Below, one piece after another: positions 9,776 through 19,497 of a stretch of DNA of 64,000 nt (positions are counted from its first letter, which is position 1; every line of letters begins with the position of its first letter). The translations under genes and the position numbers were made by a program. Under the pieces are notes generated by a model. That model saw only the letters and a list, made by a program, of their open reading frames with translations, ran no database searches and was not told the origin of the DNA. Origin of the DNA: Wohlfahrtiimonas populi (GTDB lineage: Bacteria > Pseudomonadota > Gammaproteobacteria > Cardiobacteriales > Wohlfahrtiimonadaceae); the NCBI RefSeq assembly GCF_002006795.1, contig NZ_MVDN01000001.1:190083-254082 (forward strand), written 5' to 3'.

Positions 9776-10492
9776 ATGCAGAATGTCTCTCAAGATGAGA
9801 TCAACAAATTTGACCAGCAAGATTGGTGGTTACCAAATGGTAGCTTCCAAACTTTGCATGATATCAATCCCACTCGTTTTGAATTCATTACAGAATTTGC
9901 GCAATTAGATGGTATTAAAGCTTTAGATGTTGGTTGCGGTGGCGGAATCATCACGGAAGGATTGGCGCATCGTGGTGCGGATTCTACAGGTGTAGATTTA
10001 GCCATTGGTGCATTAGAAGTTGCACGTCAACATGCTAATGAAACAGGTTTAAACATTGATTATCAACTATCCACTGTGGAAGCATTGGCAGATTTACAAC
10101 CAGAAACTTATGATGTGATCACTTGCTTAGAAATGCTTGAGCATGTGCCAGATCCACAATCCATTGTAAGAGCTTGTGCAAAACTTTTAAAACCAGGTGG
10201 CAAGATCTTTTTATCGACGATCAACCGCACATTCAAAGCAAAGCAATTGGTAATTTTTGCAGCAGAAAATATCTTAAAAGTTGTACCTAAAGGTACACAT
10301 GATTATGATAAATTCATCACGCCATTTGAATTGTGTCATTACTGCGAAACAGCAGGCTTAACAGTGAAAGAAACGCGCGGCATGTCTTTTAATCCATTCA
10401 ATCGCGTGGCGTATTTAATTAAGGATCTCTCCATGAACTATCTTTTATATGCAGAGAAACCACTTACAGATCATTCAACAGAGGTAAAATAA
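9776..10492 (+). CDS. ubiG: Ubiquinone biosynthesis O-methyltransferase
   Basis: SAM-dependent methylation of two hydroxyl groups during ubiquinone synthesis. The 238-residue class I methyltransferase has motif I LDVGCGGGIITEGLAHRGA (about residue 48), an acidic GVDLA motif II, CLEMLEHVPDP and LLKPGGKIFLSTINRTFKA. An AGGAGAAGAAG ribosome site precedes the ATG. Its TAA overlaps the next gene start by one base (TAATG), implying coupling. Presence of UbiG indicates ubiquinone-based respiration. Confidence 0.94.
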   Translation: MQNVSQDEINKFDQQDWWLPNGSFQTLHDINPTRFEFITEFAQLDGIKALDVGCGGGIITEGLAHRGADSTGVDLAIGALEVARQHANETGLNIDYQLSTVEALADLQPETYDVITCLEMLEHVPDPQSIVRACAKLLKPGGKIFLSTINRTFKAKQLVIFAAENILKVVPKGTHDYDKFITPFELCHYCETAGLTVKETRGMSFNPFNRVAYLIKDLSMNYLLYAEKPLTDHSTEVK

Positions 10493-11217
10493 TGAGTCGC
10501 TTACAAGGCAAAATAATTTTAATCACTGGCGTTACAGGCATGGTTGGTAGAAACAGTGCTTTAGCATTAGCAAAAGAAGGAGCAACGATTGTTCTTTTAG
10601 GCCGTGAAAAAAAGAAAAAACTCATTGATGATTTGTATGATCAAATCGTTGCTGAAGGCGGTGCAGAGCCTGCGATCCTATATATGGATTTTGCAAAATG
10701 TACTAACGAAGATTTCTATGCATTGTATGAAACATTAGAAACAGAGTTCGGTAAGTTGGATGGCATTATTCATACTGCTGCAAACTTGGGTAACTTAACG
10801 CCATTGGCACATACTAATCCTGAAAAATGGTTACTCAGCATCAATACCACATTGAATACGCCATTTTACTTAACACAAGCATTATTACCTTTATTGAATA
10901 AAGCAGATAAATTTGGCTCTGTGATCTTCTTTGATCATGCTGAAGTTGCTGGCGGTGATGAAGCTTATTGGGGTAGTTATGCCGTTGCAAAAGCAGGCTT
11001 AAAAACGTTGATGAAACTATTTGCAACAGAATTCGAAGTACAAGGCAAATTGCAATTCAACAGCGTTGATCCTGTACGTTTAAATTCAGCAATGCGTTAC
11101 AGCGTTTCACCATCAGGTAGCCGTGATTCAAAAAACATCAATGATGTAACAAAAATTATCATAGATTTAAATGATAGTGAGCAACCATTCACAACTGGGC
11201 ATACTTTTACTCTGTAA
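10492..11217 (+). CDS. YciK-like short-chain dehydrogenase/reductase
   Basis: A 241-residue Rossmann-fold SDR resembling YciK, which lies downstream of ubiG in several gammaproteobacteria. The catalytic YxxxK is present (SYAVAKAG, about residue 162). Two features depart from the classical SDR pattern: the cofactor loop reads TGVTGMVG instead of TGxxxGxG, and the usual catalytic Ser region is FFDHAEVAGG, with no Ser at the expected position. It may bind a nucleotide without normal dehydrogenase activity. Substrate is unknown. It overlaps ubiG by one base. Confidence 0.8.
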   Translation: MSRLQGKIILITGVTGMVGRNSALALAKEGATIVLLGREKKKKLIDDLYDQIVAEGGAEPAILYMDFAKCTNEDFYALYETLETEFGKLDGIIHTAANLGNLTPLAHTNPEKWLLSINTTLNTPFYLTQALLPLLNKADKFGSVIFFDHAEVAGGDEAYWGSYAVAKAGLKTLMKLFATEFEVQGKLQFNSVDPVRLNSAMRYSVSPSGSRDSKNINDVTKIIIDLNDSEQPFTTGHTFTL

Positions 11218-11277
11218 ACTCAAATTTTCATTTATTTGACTCACAATCAAACTCACTTTCTAACTCAGGAGATCTAT

Positions 11278-12672
11278 ATGGCATTGCCAACGATTCAAAG
11301 TAGAAAAGGACTCAAGCAGATTTTAGCTGCAACAACACTCTCTGTATTGGCAACAACAGCAATGGCAGGCCAAGATATCACCACTAACAACACTCATGAA
11401 TTCACTTTAGATAATGGCTTAAAACTCATTATTCGTGAAGATCATCGTGCGCCTGTGGCTGTGACAATGGTTTGGTACAAAGTTGGCTCAGTGGATGAAC
11501 CACGTGGTAAAGGTGGTTTATCTCATATGTTAGAACATATGATGTTTAAAGGTACACCGACTTTAAAGCCTAATGAACATTCCACAATCATTGCAAACTT
11601 AGGCGGTAAAGATAACGCTTTCACCTCGTATGATTACACTGCTTACTTTGAAATTTTGCCAAGCTGGGAATTAGAAACGAGTTTGCGTTTAGAATCTGAT
11701 CGCATGGCAAATTTAGTATTAACAGAAGAAGATTTTGCACCTGAACGCCAAGTGGTTGCAGAAGAGCGCCGCCAACGCACAGATAGCAATCCACAATCAT
11801 TGTTCTATGAAGCATTCAATGCAACAGTATGGACAACGAATGCTTATCGCAATCCAATCATTGGTTGGATGCCAGAAATCCAAAGTTGGACATTGGCTGA
11901 TTTACAATCTTGGTACAATCAATTCTATCGCCCAAATAATGCAACAGTTGTAATTGTTGGCGATGTGGATGCTAAAAAAACCCATGAATTAGTGAATCAA
12001 TATTTCGGAAAAATTCCACGTGGTGAAGAGATCGTGCGTGAAATTAACTTTGAAGTGCCACAAAATGACACGAAATATATCGAAATGGCAACACCCGCGA
12101 ACTTGCCTGTATTATTCATGGCTTACAAAGTGCCAAGTATTAATAGTACAGACAACAAACAAGAAGCTTATGCTTTATTGTTAGCGGCTGAAATTTTAAG
12201 TGGTAGTAATACTGCGCGTTTACCTAAAAAAATGGTGCGTGAATCACAAAATTCATTGGATGCTTCTAGCTATTACAATGAAGGTGCGCGCTACGATACA
12301 ACATTTATGCTAAGCGCTGTACCTGCTGATGGTGTTGAATTAGAAACATTAGAAGCTGAGCTTAAAGCTGAAATCAAAAATCTTCAAACAACGTTGGTCA
12401 CAAAAGAAGAATTGAATAAGATTTTAACGGCATATCGTACAAGCCAAATCTTCGCGAAAGATTCTATCTATTCCCAAGCAATGTCTATTGGCTCTGCGGA
12501 AACAACTGGCGAAGGTTGGAGAAACCGTGAAAATCTTGTGTCATATCTTGAAAAAGTGACACCTGAAGATATTCAGCAAGTGGCGCAAAAATACTTGAAT
12601 GATGGCAACTTAACTGTCGGTCGCCTTCGTGCACATGCTGCGCCTGTAGAAGCTATCAATGAAGGAGAATAA
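11278..12672 (+). CDS. M16 zinc peptidase, catalytic member of a pair
   Basis: A secreted or periplasmic insulinase-family (M16B) peptidase of 464 residues. The zinc site HMLEH is at residues 83-87 with downstream Glu in the EEDFAPERQVVAEE stretch. A signal peptide is visible (LAATTLSVLATTAMA, cleavage near residue 30). I start at 11278, which has AGGAGA at 11267-11272, rather than the upstream in-frame start at 11236, which would bury the signal peptide. The next gene encodes an M16 protein lacking the zinc motif, so the two very probably form a heterodimer, as known for other M16B pairs. Confidence 0.92.
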   Translation: MALPTIQSRKGLKQILAATTLSVLATTAMAGQDITTNNTHEFTLDNGLKLIIREDHRAPVAVTMVWYKVGSVDEPRGKGGLSHMLEHMMFKGTPTLKPNEHSTIIANLGGKDNAFTSYDYTAYFEILPSWELETSLRLESDRMANLVLTEEDFAPERQVVAEERRQRTDSNPQSLFYEAFNATVWTTNAYRNPIIGWMPEIQSWTLADLQSWYNQFYRPNNATVVIVGDVDAKKTHELVNQYFGKIPRGEEIVREINFEVPQNDTKYIEMATPANLPVLFMAYKVPSINSTDNKQEAYALLLAAEILSGSNTARLPKKMVRESQNSLDASSYYNEGARYDTTFMLSAVPADGVELETLEAELKAEIKNLQTTLVTKEELNKILTAYRTSQIFAKDSIYSQAMSIGSAETTGEGWRNRENLVSYLEKVTPEDIQQVAQKYLNDGNLTVGRLRAHAAPVEAINEGE

Positions 12673-12674
12673 TC

Positions 12675-13988
12675 ATGTTAAAAAGAACCTTTGCAATCAT
12701 CATTGGTGTCAGTATCTCTTCTATGGTTATGGCAGCTGACATGAAATCTCGAATTCAAGAATGGAAAACAGATGAAGGTGCGCGTGTACTTTTCATTGAA
12801 GCACCAGAAATCCCGATGGTGGATTTAATCATTTCTATGGATGCAGGCAGCTTTCGTGAAGGTAAAAATTACGGTTTAGCAAGTATGACATCACAAATGA
12901 TGACACTTGGCACCAAAGATAAAGATGAAAATGAATTTTCTGAAGCTTTGGAAAATTTAGGCAGTGCAATCTCTATTTCATCTGGCGTAACAAATACAGC
13001 GATTAAAGTACGTTCATTAACAGATGATACTGTATTGAATAGTACATTATCATTGTGGCGTGAAATGGTTCAAGAACCACGCTTAGATGCTGAAATTTTC
13101 AATCGTGAACGCACTCAATCCATCGATGCACAAAAAGCACGTTTAGATAGCCCTGATGCGATTGCGAGCGAAACATTCAGCACACTGCTCTACCCTAATC
13201 AAATTCAAGGTGTGACAAGTGAAATGCTTCAAGCATCATTGAAAAAGATGAAGATTGAAGAGCTGAAACAGTTCCGTGATGATTATTATCATGCAACAGG
13301 TGCAAACATCATCATCGTAGGTGCTTTAGATCGTGATTCAGCAGAAAAAATCAGTACTGGCATTAGTGAAGTTTTAGGCAAAGGTAAAACATTACCTAAA
13401 ATTGAAGAGAAAGTGGAAAAAGTTAAGCCACAAACGGTGCGTAAATATTTCAATAGCCCACAAAGCCGCATTGTTATGGGTCATGTGAGTATTGATCGTT
13501 TCAGCCCTGATTATTGGCCATTATTGTTAGGTAATCATGTTTTAGGTGGCAGCGGTTTGACATCATTATTGATGATGGATATCCGTGAAAAACAAGGTTT
13601 AACGTACGGTATTTACAGCTACTTTGCACCTTCATTCCTACATGGCCCATTCACAATTGGTTTATCCACCAAAAATGAAAGCGTTGATCATGCCATCAAA
13701 GCAACGATTGAAGGTACTAAAGATTTCATCAAAAATGGTCCTAATGATACAGATTTAGATCGTGCAAAAAATAACTTAATTGGTAGCTCTATTTTAAGTT
13801 TAAGTAGCAATAGCGGTTTAGCTGGCGCATTACTCATAATAGCTCAATATGATCTACCTTTAGATTATTACGATACATATCCTGAAACCATTCGTGCAAT
13901 TACGAAAGAAGAGATTCAGAAAGCATTCCAAAAGCATGTTCATCCTGATGATTTTGTGACTGTGATTGTGGGCGGCGAAGCACCATAA
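12675..13988 (+). CDS. M16 peptidase-like protein, non-catalytic partner
   Basis: A 437-residue M16-fold protein with a signal peptide (MLKRTFAIIIGVSISSMVMA). Where the zinc motif should stand it reads YGLASMTSQMMTLGT, so His, Glu and His are all missing and it cannot hold the usual zinc. It keeps the substrate-binding region of the C-terminal half with an Arg/Tyr pattern (DIREKQGLTYGIYSYF). It starts 2 bp after the catalytic partner, and the two products probably assemble as an active/inactive pair. A terminator follows. Confidence 0.9.
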   Translation: MLKRTFAIIIGVSISSMVMAADMKSRIQEWKTDEGARVLFIEAPEIPMVDLIISMDAGSFREGKNYGLASMTSQMMTLGTKDKDENEFSEALENLGSAISISSGVTNTAIKVRSLTDDTVLNSTLSLWREMVQEPRLDAEIFNRERTQSIDAQKARLDSPDAIASETFSTLLYPNQIQGVTSEMLQASLKKMKIEELKQFRDDYYHATGANIIIVGALDRDSAEKISTGISEVLGKGKTLPKIEEKVEKVKPQTVRKYFNSPQSRIVMGHVSIDRFSPDYWPLLLGNHVLGGSGLTSLLMMDIREKQGLTYGIYSYFAPSFLHGPFTIGLSTKNESVDHAIKATIEGTKDFIKNGPNDTDLDRAKNNLIGSSILSLSSNSGLAGALLIIAQYDLPLDYYDTYPETIRAITKEEIQKAFQKHVHPDDFVTVIVGGEAP

Positions 13989-14009
13989 TTTTTTATAAAA
14001 TCAATAATA

Positions 14010-14034
14010 AAAGCTCCTATTAGGAGCTTTTGTT
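14010..14034 (+). terminator. Rho-independent terminator after the M16 pair
   Basis: AAAGCTCC, a TATT loop and GGAGCTTTTG form an 8-bp hairpin ending in a T-rich stretch, 25 bp after the M16 stop codon. It ends the transcript that includes accD through the M16 genes, or its last part. Confidence 0.75.
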
Positions 14035-14165
14035 TATTAAAGCATGAATAAAATAAGTATTGCTTCTCTTATCACATTAAATTTGATAACTTCCCTGCCA
14101 TATATTTCTTAATATTTCCCCATTAGGTGAAATATCAAATAACGGTTAAACATGAAGGAAAAAAT

Positions 14166-14894
14166 ATGCGTTTAAACAAATTTATCAGTGAATCTGGTAA
14201 AACATCTAGACGTGGCGCGGATAAATTAATTGAAGAAGGCCGTGTCAAAATCAATGGCAAGAAAGCCAAAATTGGCGACCAAGTGAATCCTGGAGACAAA
14301 GTGCTTGTGGATGGTGCTTTGATCGAAGAAATAGCAAGTCCACAAAGCTTTGTTTATATCGCATTGAATAAACCTGTTGGCATCACAAGTACCACTGAGA
14401 AAAATGTGAAAAGCAATATCGTTGATTTCATGAATTATCCAACGCGTATTTTCCATATTGGCCGTTTGGATAAAGATTCAGAAGGTTTAATCCTCATGAC
14501 GGATGATGGTGATATCGTCAATGAGATCTTGCGCTCTGAAAACAAACATGAGAAAGAGTATATCGTTTCTGTGGATCGCCCAATCAATGATGAGTTTGTG
14601 CAAAAAATGTCTGCGGGCGTGAAAATTTTAGGCACTAAAACATTGCCATGTAAAGTGACGCAATTATCTAGTAATGAATTCAATATCATCCTCATGCAAG
14701 GTTTGAATCGCCAGATTCGTAGAATGTGTGAAACCCTCGGTTATAATGTGACAAGCTTGAAAAGATTGCGCATCATGAATATTGAACTGGGCAAATTACC
14801 TGTGGGCGAATGGCGCTATTTAACAGGCAAAGAGCAAGATGAGTTGTTTGAAGATCTTGGTTACGGAGTACAAACTACAAAGTGGACACCATAA
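14166..14894 (+). CDS. rluF: 23S rRNA pseudouridine(2604) synthase
   Basis: Isomerises a uridine of 23S rRNA. The 242-residue protein has an N-terminal S4 RNA-binding domain ([20 protein letters not shown]) and a RsuA/RluB-type catalytic domain with the [13 protein letters not shown] motif containing the catalytic Asp, plus [10 protein letters not shown]. Over its length it matches E. coli RluF better than RluB or RsuA by my memory of that sequence, for instance ALNKPVGI and [17 protein letters not shown] prefer the ATG at 14166, preceded by GAAGGAAA, to an upstream GTG at 14127. The long basic C-terminal tail of the E. coli enzyme is absent. Confidence 0.9.
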   Translation: MRLNKFISESGKTSRRGADKLIEEGRVKINGKKAKIGDQVNPGDKVLVDGALIEEIASPQSFVYIALNKPVGITSTTEKNVKSNIVDFMNYPTRIFHIGRLDKDSEGLILMTDDGDIVNEILRSENKHEKEYIVSVDRPINDEFVQKMSAGVKILGTKTLPCKVTQLSSNEFNIILMQGLNRQIRRMCETLGYNVTSLKRLRIMNIELGKLPVGEWRYLTGKEQDELFEDLGYGVQTTKWTP

Positions 14895-14897
14895 AAT

Positions 14898-14925
14898 AAA
14901 AGTCCCGATTTGGGGCTTTTATTTT
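14898..14925. terminator. Bidirectional terminator between rluF and rhlE
   Basis: AAAAGTCCC and GGGGCTTTT form a stem with one G-T pair and are flanked by T-rich sequence on both strands. Convergent rluF and rhlE both end beside it. Confidence 0.75.
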
Positions 14926-14933
14926 GTGCACAA

Positions 14934-16082
14934 TTAATGCTCAGTTGGCTCAAAGCCTTTAATACTCATTCTTGGAATAGGCTTACCCAAAAGTTTTTCA
15001 ATATCCTTCAATAATTCCAATTCTTCAGCACCACATAAAGAGATTGCTTCACCTTTAGCATCCGCACGTCCTGTTCTACCAATACGATGCACATAATCTT
15101 CTGCTTGATCAGGCAGATCATAATTCACAACATAAGGTAACTCTGCGATATCTAACCCACGCGCCACAATATCCGTTGCCAATAGCACACGAATATTCCC
15201 TGCTTTAAATTCTGACAATGCGCGCGTTCTCGCACCTTGGCTTTTATTACCATGAATTGCCAAGGTCACAATGCCTTTTTTATTCAAATGCTCTGTTAAA
15301 CGATTTGTACCATGCTTTGTGCGGCAAAATACTAACACTTGTGACCAATTATTTTCTGTAATCAAATGCGCCAATAACTCACGTTTACGACTCTTATCCA
15401 CCATATGAATATGCTGTGTGATTTGATCTGGCGTTGGTTTATAGCTTTCAATTTCAATAATTTCAGGCTTAAACAACAAGCCTTCCGCGAGCTTTTTAAT
15501 CTCTTTAGAAAAAGTTGCTGAGAATAATAGATTTTGTCGTCTTTTTGGTAATTTCGCCAAAATACGCTTAATGTCGTGAATAAAGCCCATATCGAGCATG
15601 CGATCTGCTTCATCCAATACTAAATATTCTACATTAGATAAATCTACGGCATTCTTTTGCTCTAAATCCAATAATCGCCCTGGCGTTGCGATCAATACAT
15701 CCACACCACCACGAAGTTTCATCATTTGTGGATTGATGCTCACACCGCCAAATACTGTCAATGAACGCAATTTTAAATACTTGCTGTAAGCCTCAATATT
15801 CTCACCGATTTGCGCAGCCAATTCACGTGTTGGTGATAAAATCAAAGCTCGTACAAGTCGTTTTTTTGTCTCTTGTTTCAATGATTGTTGGTGTAATTTT
15901 TGCAAAATGGGCAATGTGAAACTGGCTGTTTTTCCTGTGCCCGTTTGCGCACAAGCCATCACATCTCGCCCTTTTAATACAACCGGAATCGCCTCTCTTT
16001 GAATCGGTGTGGGCTCTGCATAACCCACATCATTCAACGCTGTCAGTAATTCCTTGCATAAACCTAAATCATTAAAGGACAT
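14934..16082 (-). CDS. rhlE: DEAD-box RNA helicase, RhlE type
   Basis: ATP-dependent RNA remodelling in ribosome assembly or RNA turnover. The 382-residue protein has the Q motif ([10 protein letters not shown]), motif [28 protein letters not shown] ([10 protein letters not shown]), SAT (FSATFS) and C-terminal HRIGRTGRA. It ends soon after the helicase core, lacking the long basic tails of some paralogues. The first in-frame codon is TTG at 16085; I use the adjacent ATG at 16082, which fits the family start MSF. Upstream on the same strand is the AAA ATPase remnant. Confidence 0.92.
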   Translation of the reverse strand: MSFNDLGLCKELLTALNDVGYAEPTPIQREAIPVVLKGRDVMACAQTGTGKTASFTLPILQKLHQQSLKQETKKRLVRALILSPTRELAAQIGENIEAYSKYLKLRSLTVFGGVSINPQMMKLRGGVDVLIATPGRLLDLEQKNAVDLSNVEYLVLDEADRMLDMGFIHDIKRILAKLPKRRQNLLFSATFSKEIKKLAEGLLFKPEIIEIESYKPTPDQITQHIHMVDKSRKRELLAHLITENNWSQVLVFCRTKHGTNRLTEHLNKKGIVTLAIHGNKSQGARTRALSEFKAGNIRVLLATDIVARGLDIAELPYVVNYDLPDQAEDYVHRIGRTGRADAKGEAISLCGAEELELLKDIEKLLGKPIPRMSIKGFEPTEH

Positions 16083-16145
16083 CAAAATTAAAACTCCACT
16101 GCCTGTATAAAATAAAGTGCATATGGTACAGGAATTTAGAAAAAA

Positions 16146-18046
16146 TCACTCAGCATTTAATGGATATAATGAATCACTTTCTTTATTTCTCCCTATACTC
16201 TCTAATAAAGCATCATATTGATTAATATCTTCTTGTATTTTAGAAATAATTGCTTTAGCTGTTCTCTTCATTTCAGGTTCGTCAATAACAGACATTCCTC
16301 TCTCTAATACTCCAGAACAGTGAGAGAATTCATTTGTCACTCGGCTAACAAAAAAACGTTGCAAATCATTTCCCCAAAAACTTTGTATTCTGTCATCATC
16401 ATTCATGTTATTTGGTAATTTATAATATGAATATATTTCTATAAACTTGCGTGCATTATTTCCAAAATTATAAAAATATGTATGATTTTGATCAGTTACA
16501 GATTCTGCTATTGCACATTCATATATATGTTTAAATAAACAGTTAAATTCAGTAGCATATTCGCTCATATATTTAGGCATTTGAACAATTGTCGAATTAT
16601 CATCTATTCGTTGCAACAAATATTTGCTCACCTTCAATTTTTTTTCTACACCATTAATATTTAGATATTTGGTATCCAAACGCTTTAAATATTTCAAAAA
16701 TTCTAAATTATGAGTTGAAATAAATAACTGAGAAAACTTTTTATCCTTACATAAATGACTATTAATCATAGAATAAATAAAAAATATGTGATTACTATCT
16801 AAGCTACTAATAGGATTATCAATCCAAATGATAGGCTGTTTGCCTTGCTCAAGGTCTTCTTGAATTTTTACTAAAAAATAACAAAATGAAATTAAGCTAC
16901 ACTCTCCTTCACTTAAATTATGCGCTTTCTTTCCATTTCTCTGCACTTCAAAAACGATAGACTTTCCTTGAAAACCATCAATTTCTTTTGCCTCTAACTT
17001 CAGAAAAGGATGACCAAAATCATGATTCAAAATTCCATTAATACGAGTGCATGCTTCACTTTCTGACTGCAATTTATCTTCTTCTGATTTAATAGAATCC
17101 AATATTTCTTGTTCTTTTCTTTTTTTCTCCAACAAAATATCATCTAATGGCTTTATTTTTTGTTCTAATACCATTATTCCTTCGCGCGATGCTACATAAT
17201 TAATTTGTTGCACAAAAGAATACACATGATCTAAACGCAGTGCATTTTGAGCATTTTTTTATCTTTTTCTAAAGTTTCTGTTTGATTAATATGTTTTTGT
17301 CGAATTAATTCAATTTCTGCAAATATATTTTTTATATTTTCCGTGTAATCTATTGGGGCTTGAAATGAAATCTTATTAAATAAAGATTGTTTCTTATCTT
17401 CAAGTAACTTAATCAAACTATTAATAGAGCTTTCTTGTTCTTTAAATAGTTCAGTAAGGCTATCATACTTTTTTCGTAAATCATCATGCAAAACATCATA
17501 AAACTCATCTAACTTAATACTAATATTTAATTTTGATTTAGAAGATTCTAAAATAGCTATACCTTTCACAATCCTATCATTTAACTTCCTGAATTCTTCA
17601 TCAAAGTGCTGACGTAAAGCTTGCAATCTTTCTTGACTGATATCACTAGCACAAAATGCACATATAGTACGTTCCTCATGGTATTTCAGTCCGTCTTCAC
17701 CCCATTTATTCAAAGAACCATTATTGACCAGCTCATTGATTTTTTCTGACTGCCCGACTTCAGTTTGCAAGATCTCCTCTACCGATTTACTCATTCCTTC
17801 AAAATTGATATTAGGAGCACGTAGCTCATTTGGTACACTCTTGCTTTTTAGATCAATTAAAAGCTCATATTTATTTCTAGTATCGCCCTCTAAAGGTTGA
17901 TAAGTTGGCTTTAAAACCCTTGGAATATCTGTCTCTTTTAATTTTTTAACGGTATAGTTTTGGTCGCCATATTTTTCAGGAGAATTACGAATGGAATCTT
18001 TGTCACTTGTTGATCTATTTTGTAATATTACATTAAATGTGAACAA
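16146..18046 (-). pseudogene. Remnant of a PrrC/RloC-like AAA ATPase (AAA_13), 5'-truncated and frameshifted
   Basis: Two adjacent frames (18046-17231 and 17225-16146) encode successive parts of one AAA_13-type ATPase. The first has a CxxC zinc-knuckle-like motif (CAFCASD) and coiled coils. The second has the ABC signature LSEGE, Walker B (IIWIDNPISSLDS) and the H-loop STHNLEF. Adding one A to the seven-A run at 17254-17260 (coding strand) joins the frames as ...EKDKKNAQNALRLDHVYSFV. The N-terminal Walker A part is absent: upstream of 18046 the frame runs into the Tn7-like left end and a TAG. The C-terminal R-x3-E...NEFSH pattern recalls PrrC-family anticodon nucleases, but this is only suggestive. 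It is probably a dead defence gene. Confidence 0.75.
18033..18037. repeat. Left copy of the 5-bp target-site duplication
   Basis: TTAAA immediately precedes the TGT that begins the left end. The same five bases follow the ACA of the right end at 43742-43746. Five-base duplication is the Tn7-family rule. Confidence 0.88.
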
Positions 18047-18173
18047 ACAATATAGTTTGGAACTCTAGATCATGTAACTATATGATCTAGTATTTTTAGC
18101 AAACAAAAAAGTCTCATACTAAAACTCGTATCTTTTCTGTATACTTAAAAATCAGACAATAAAGTATCATACT
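18038..18173 (+). repeat. Transposon left end with three spaced TnsB-type sites
   Basis: Three related 18-bp sites read inward: L1 ACAATATAGTTTGGAACT (18047-18064), L2 ACAAAAAAGTCTCATACT (18103-18120) and L3 ACAATAAAGTATCATACT (18156-18173). Starts are 56 and 53 bp apart. L3 is identical to two right-end sites. Three separated sites at the left and four adjoining ones at the right is the layout known for Tn7. Confidence 0.9.
18065..18090. other. Perfect 9-bp inverted repeat in the left end
   Basis: CTAGATCAT (18065-18073) and ATGATCTAG (18082-18090) pair perfectly around an 8-base loop, followed on the plus strand by TATTTTT. It fills the gap between TnsB-type sites L1 and L2. It could stop transcription entering the element from the left or be a protein site. 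Confidence 0.5.
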
Positions 18174-18297
18174 GAAATAAAATTCACATATATTGACTAG
18201 ATATTTGATTTCCATGTACTACACAGACCTAGCATTAACAACTCAGATATATGTTTATTAATCTAATTCCATTAGTGTTATACACATAGATTATTCC

Positions 18298-19497
18298 TCA
18301 AAATTCCAACTCATTCTCTATAAGTTTAAATGCATATTTTGCACTTGTATATGCTGCATACCCTTGAAAAATATCATCTTTAGATGGGTCTGCAAAATCA
18401 CATACTGACTTAATGATTAAAGAAATAGGTGGAGAACTACCTGATAATTTGGTTGCGATCATTACACCATATGCTTCCATTTCTATACCTATAGTTTCTC
18501 TATTAGCTTTTTTGATAGCAGCTACTATATCAGGATTTTCTAGAACAACAGCACCAGAAGCTATTGGTCCCATATAAATATTAGGAGCTTCTGATGGTTT
18601 TAGATCACTTAAATACCCCTGATAGATTTCCTCCAGATAATTTTTATTTACTACTAATGAACGTAACTTCATTTTTAAAGACTCATCAAGCAACATCTGT
18701 TTTGGAGATGCTAAAAATTCAGGTTTACCATCCGTAATTGTTTGCTTTCCATTTCCCCAATCCCAACATGTATCAGCTATCAATATATCTCCTAATGCAA
18801 CTTTACCTTCAATACCTGCTGCTATACCCAGCATTAATACGTATTTTGGTGAAAATTTTAAGCAAGCTTTCATAGTAATTGCCGAAGCATTAGCCATTCC
18901 CATATCGTGGCAGCTTGTTGCTATTAATATCAAATTTTGACCATCTTTATTCACTATCGTAGTTTTATAATAAGTATTATAATCATCTAAGACGCTAAAT
19001 TTTATCCATTCACTTAAAGAAAGTACAGCTTGTAACTCTGTATGTTCTAGAGCAGTGATAATGACAATATCACTATAGATTTGTTCTGTCTTAGCATACT
19101 CTAACTGATTACTTATAGCTTCAGATATAACGTCGTATTCACCTGTATCCAAATACAGCACCCATCCATTTTTCTCAAATTCATATTTACAACTTTGATA
19201 CGAATCATCGTGTGATGTAATACCTATAATATTTTTTGGTTTGTTTATAAGAGTACTACAATGAATAGTTTTTAAAAGATTAACACCACCATCAATGCTG
19301 ACTTCTTCTTTGAGGTCTTCAGGTAATTGCAAGTCTATAATCAATAAGTCAAACTTAATTTTTTGCATCTTTTTCATAGCACATCTGGATGTAAGTGCAG
19401 TTTCATATTCAAAAGTTAGTTTCTCCTGAAGAGCCCCCACAATACCTAATATTTTTTTACTCTCATCATCTACAATAAGTATTTTAGGATGGCTCAT
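18298..19497 (-). CDS. dtcC: Detocs DtcC-like receiver plus nucleoside phosphorylase effector
   Basis: A 399-residue fusion of an N-terminal receiver domain (about residues 4-125; acidic pocket VDDE at 9-12, phospho-acceptor candidate D55 in IIDLQLP) and a C-terminal purine-nucleoside-phosphorylase/MTAN-like domain (about 140-399) with GIAAGIEG, GIEMEAYG (Glu near 339) and SVCDFAD (Asp near 367). In described Detocs systems the equivalent DtcC cleaves ATP when activated by phosphotransfer, causing abortive infection. Here that activity is inferred from domain order and neighbours. Its ATG overlaps dtcB by 14 bases. Key nucleosidase residues look intact. It is the last gene of the operon, ending about 125 bp inside the L3 site. 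Confidence 0.85.
   Translation of the reverse strand: MSHPKILIVDDESKKILGIVGALQEKLTFEYETALTSRCAMKKMQKIKFDLLIIDLQLPEDLKEEVSIDGGVNLLKTIHCSTLINKPKNIIGITSHDDSYQSCKYEFEKNGWVLYLDTGEYDVISEAISNQLEYAKTEQIYSDIVIITALEHTELQAVLSLSEWIKFSVLDDYNTYYKTTIVNKDGQNLILIATSCHDMGMANASAITMKACLKFSPKYVLMLGIAAGIEGKVALGDILIADTCWDWGNGKQTITDGKPEFLASPKQMLLDESLKMKLRSLVVNKNYLEEIYQGYLSDLKPSEAPNIYMGPIASGAVVLENPDIVAAIKKANRETIGIEMEAYGVMIATKLSGSSPPISLIIKSVCDFADPSKDDIFQGYAAYTSAKYAFKLIENELEF

Noticed and set aside
16104-16134. AAAATAAAGT near the rhlE start resembling a TnsB site from an older element
   Set aside because: Only the first ten bases match and the remainder does not; a CCTGTA/TACAGG inverted repeat around it suggests an rhlE control element or chance.
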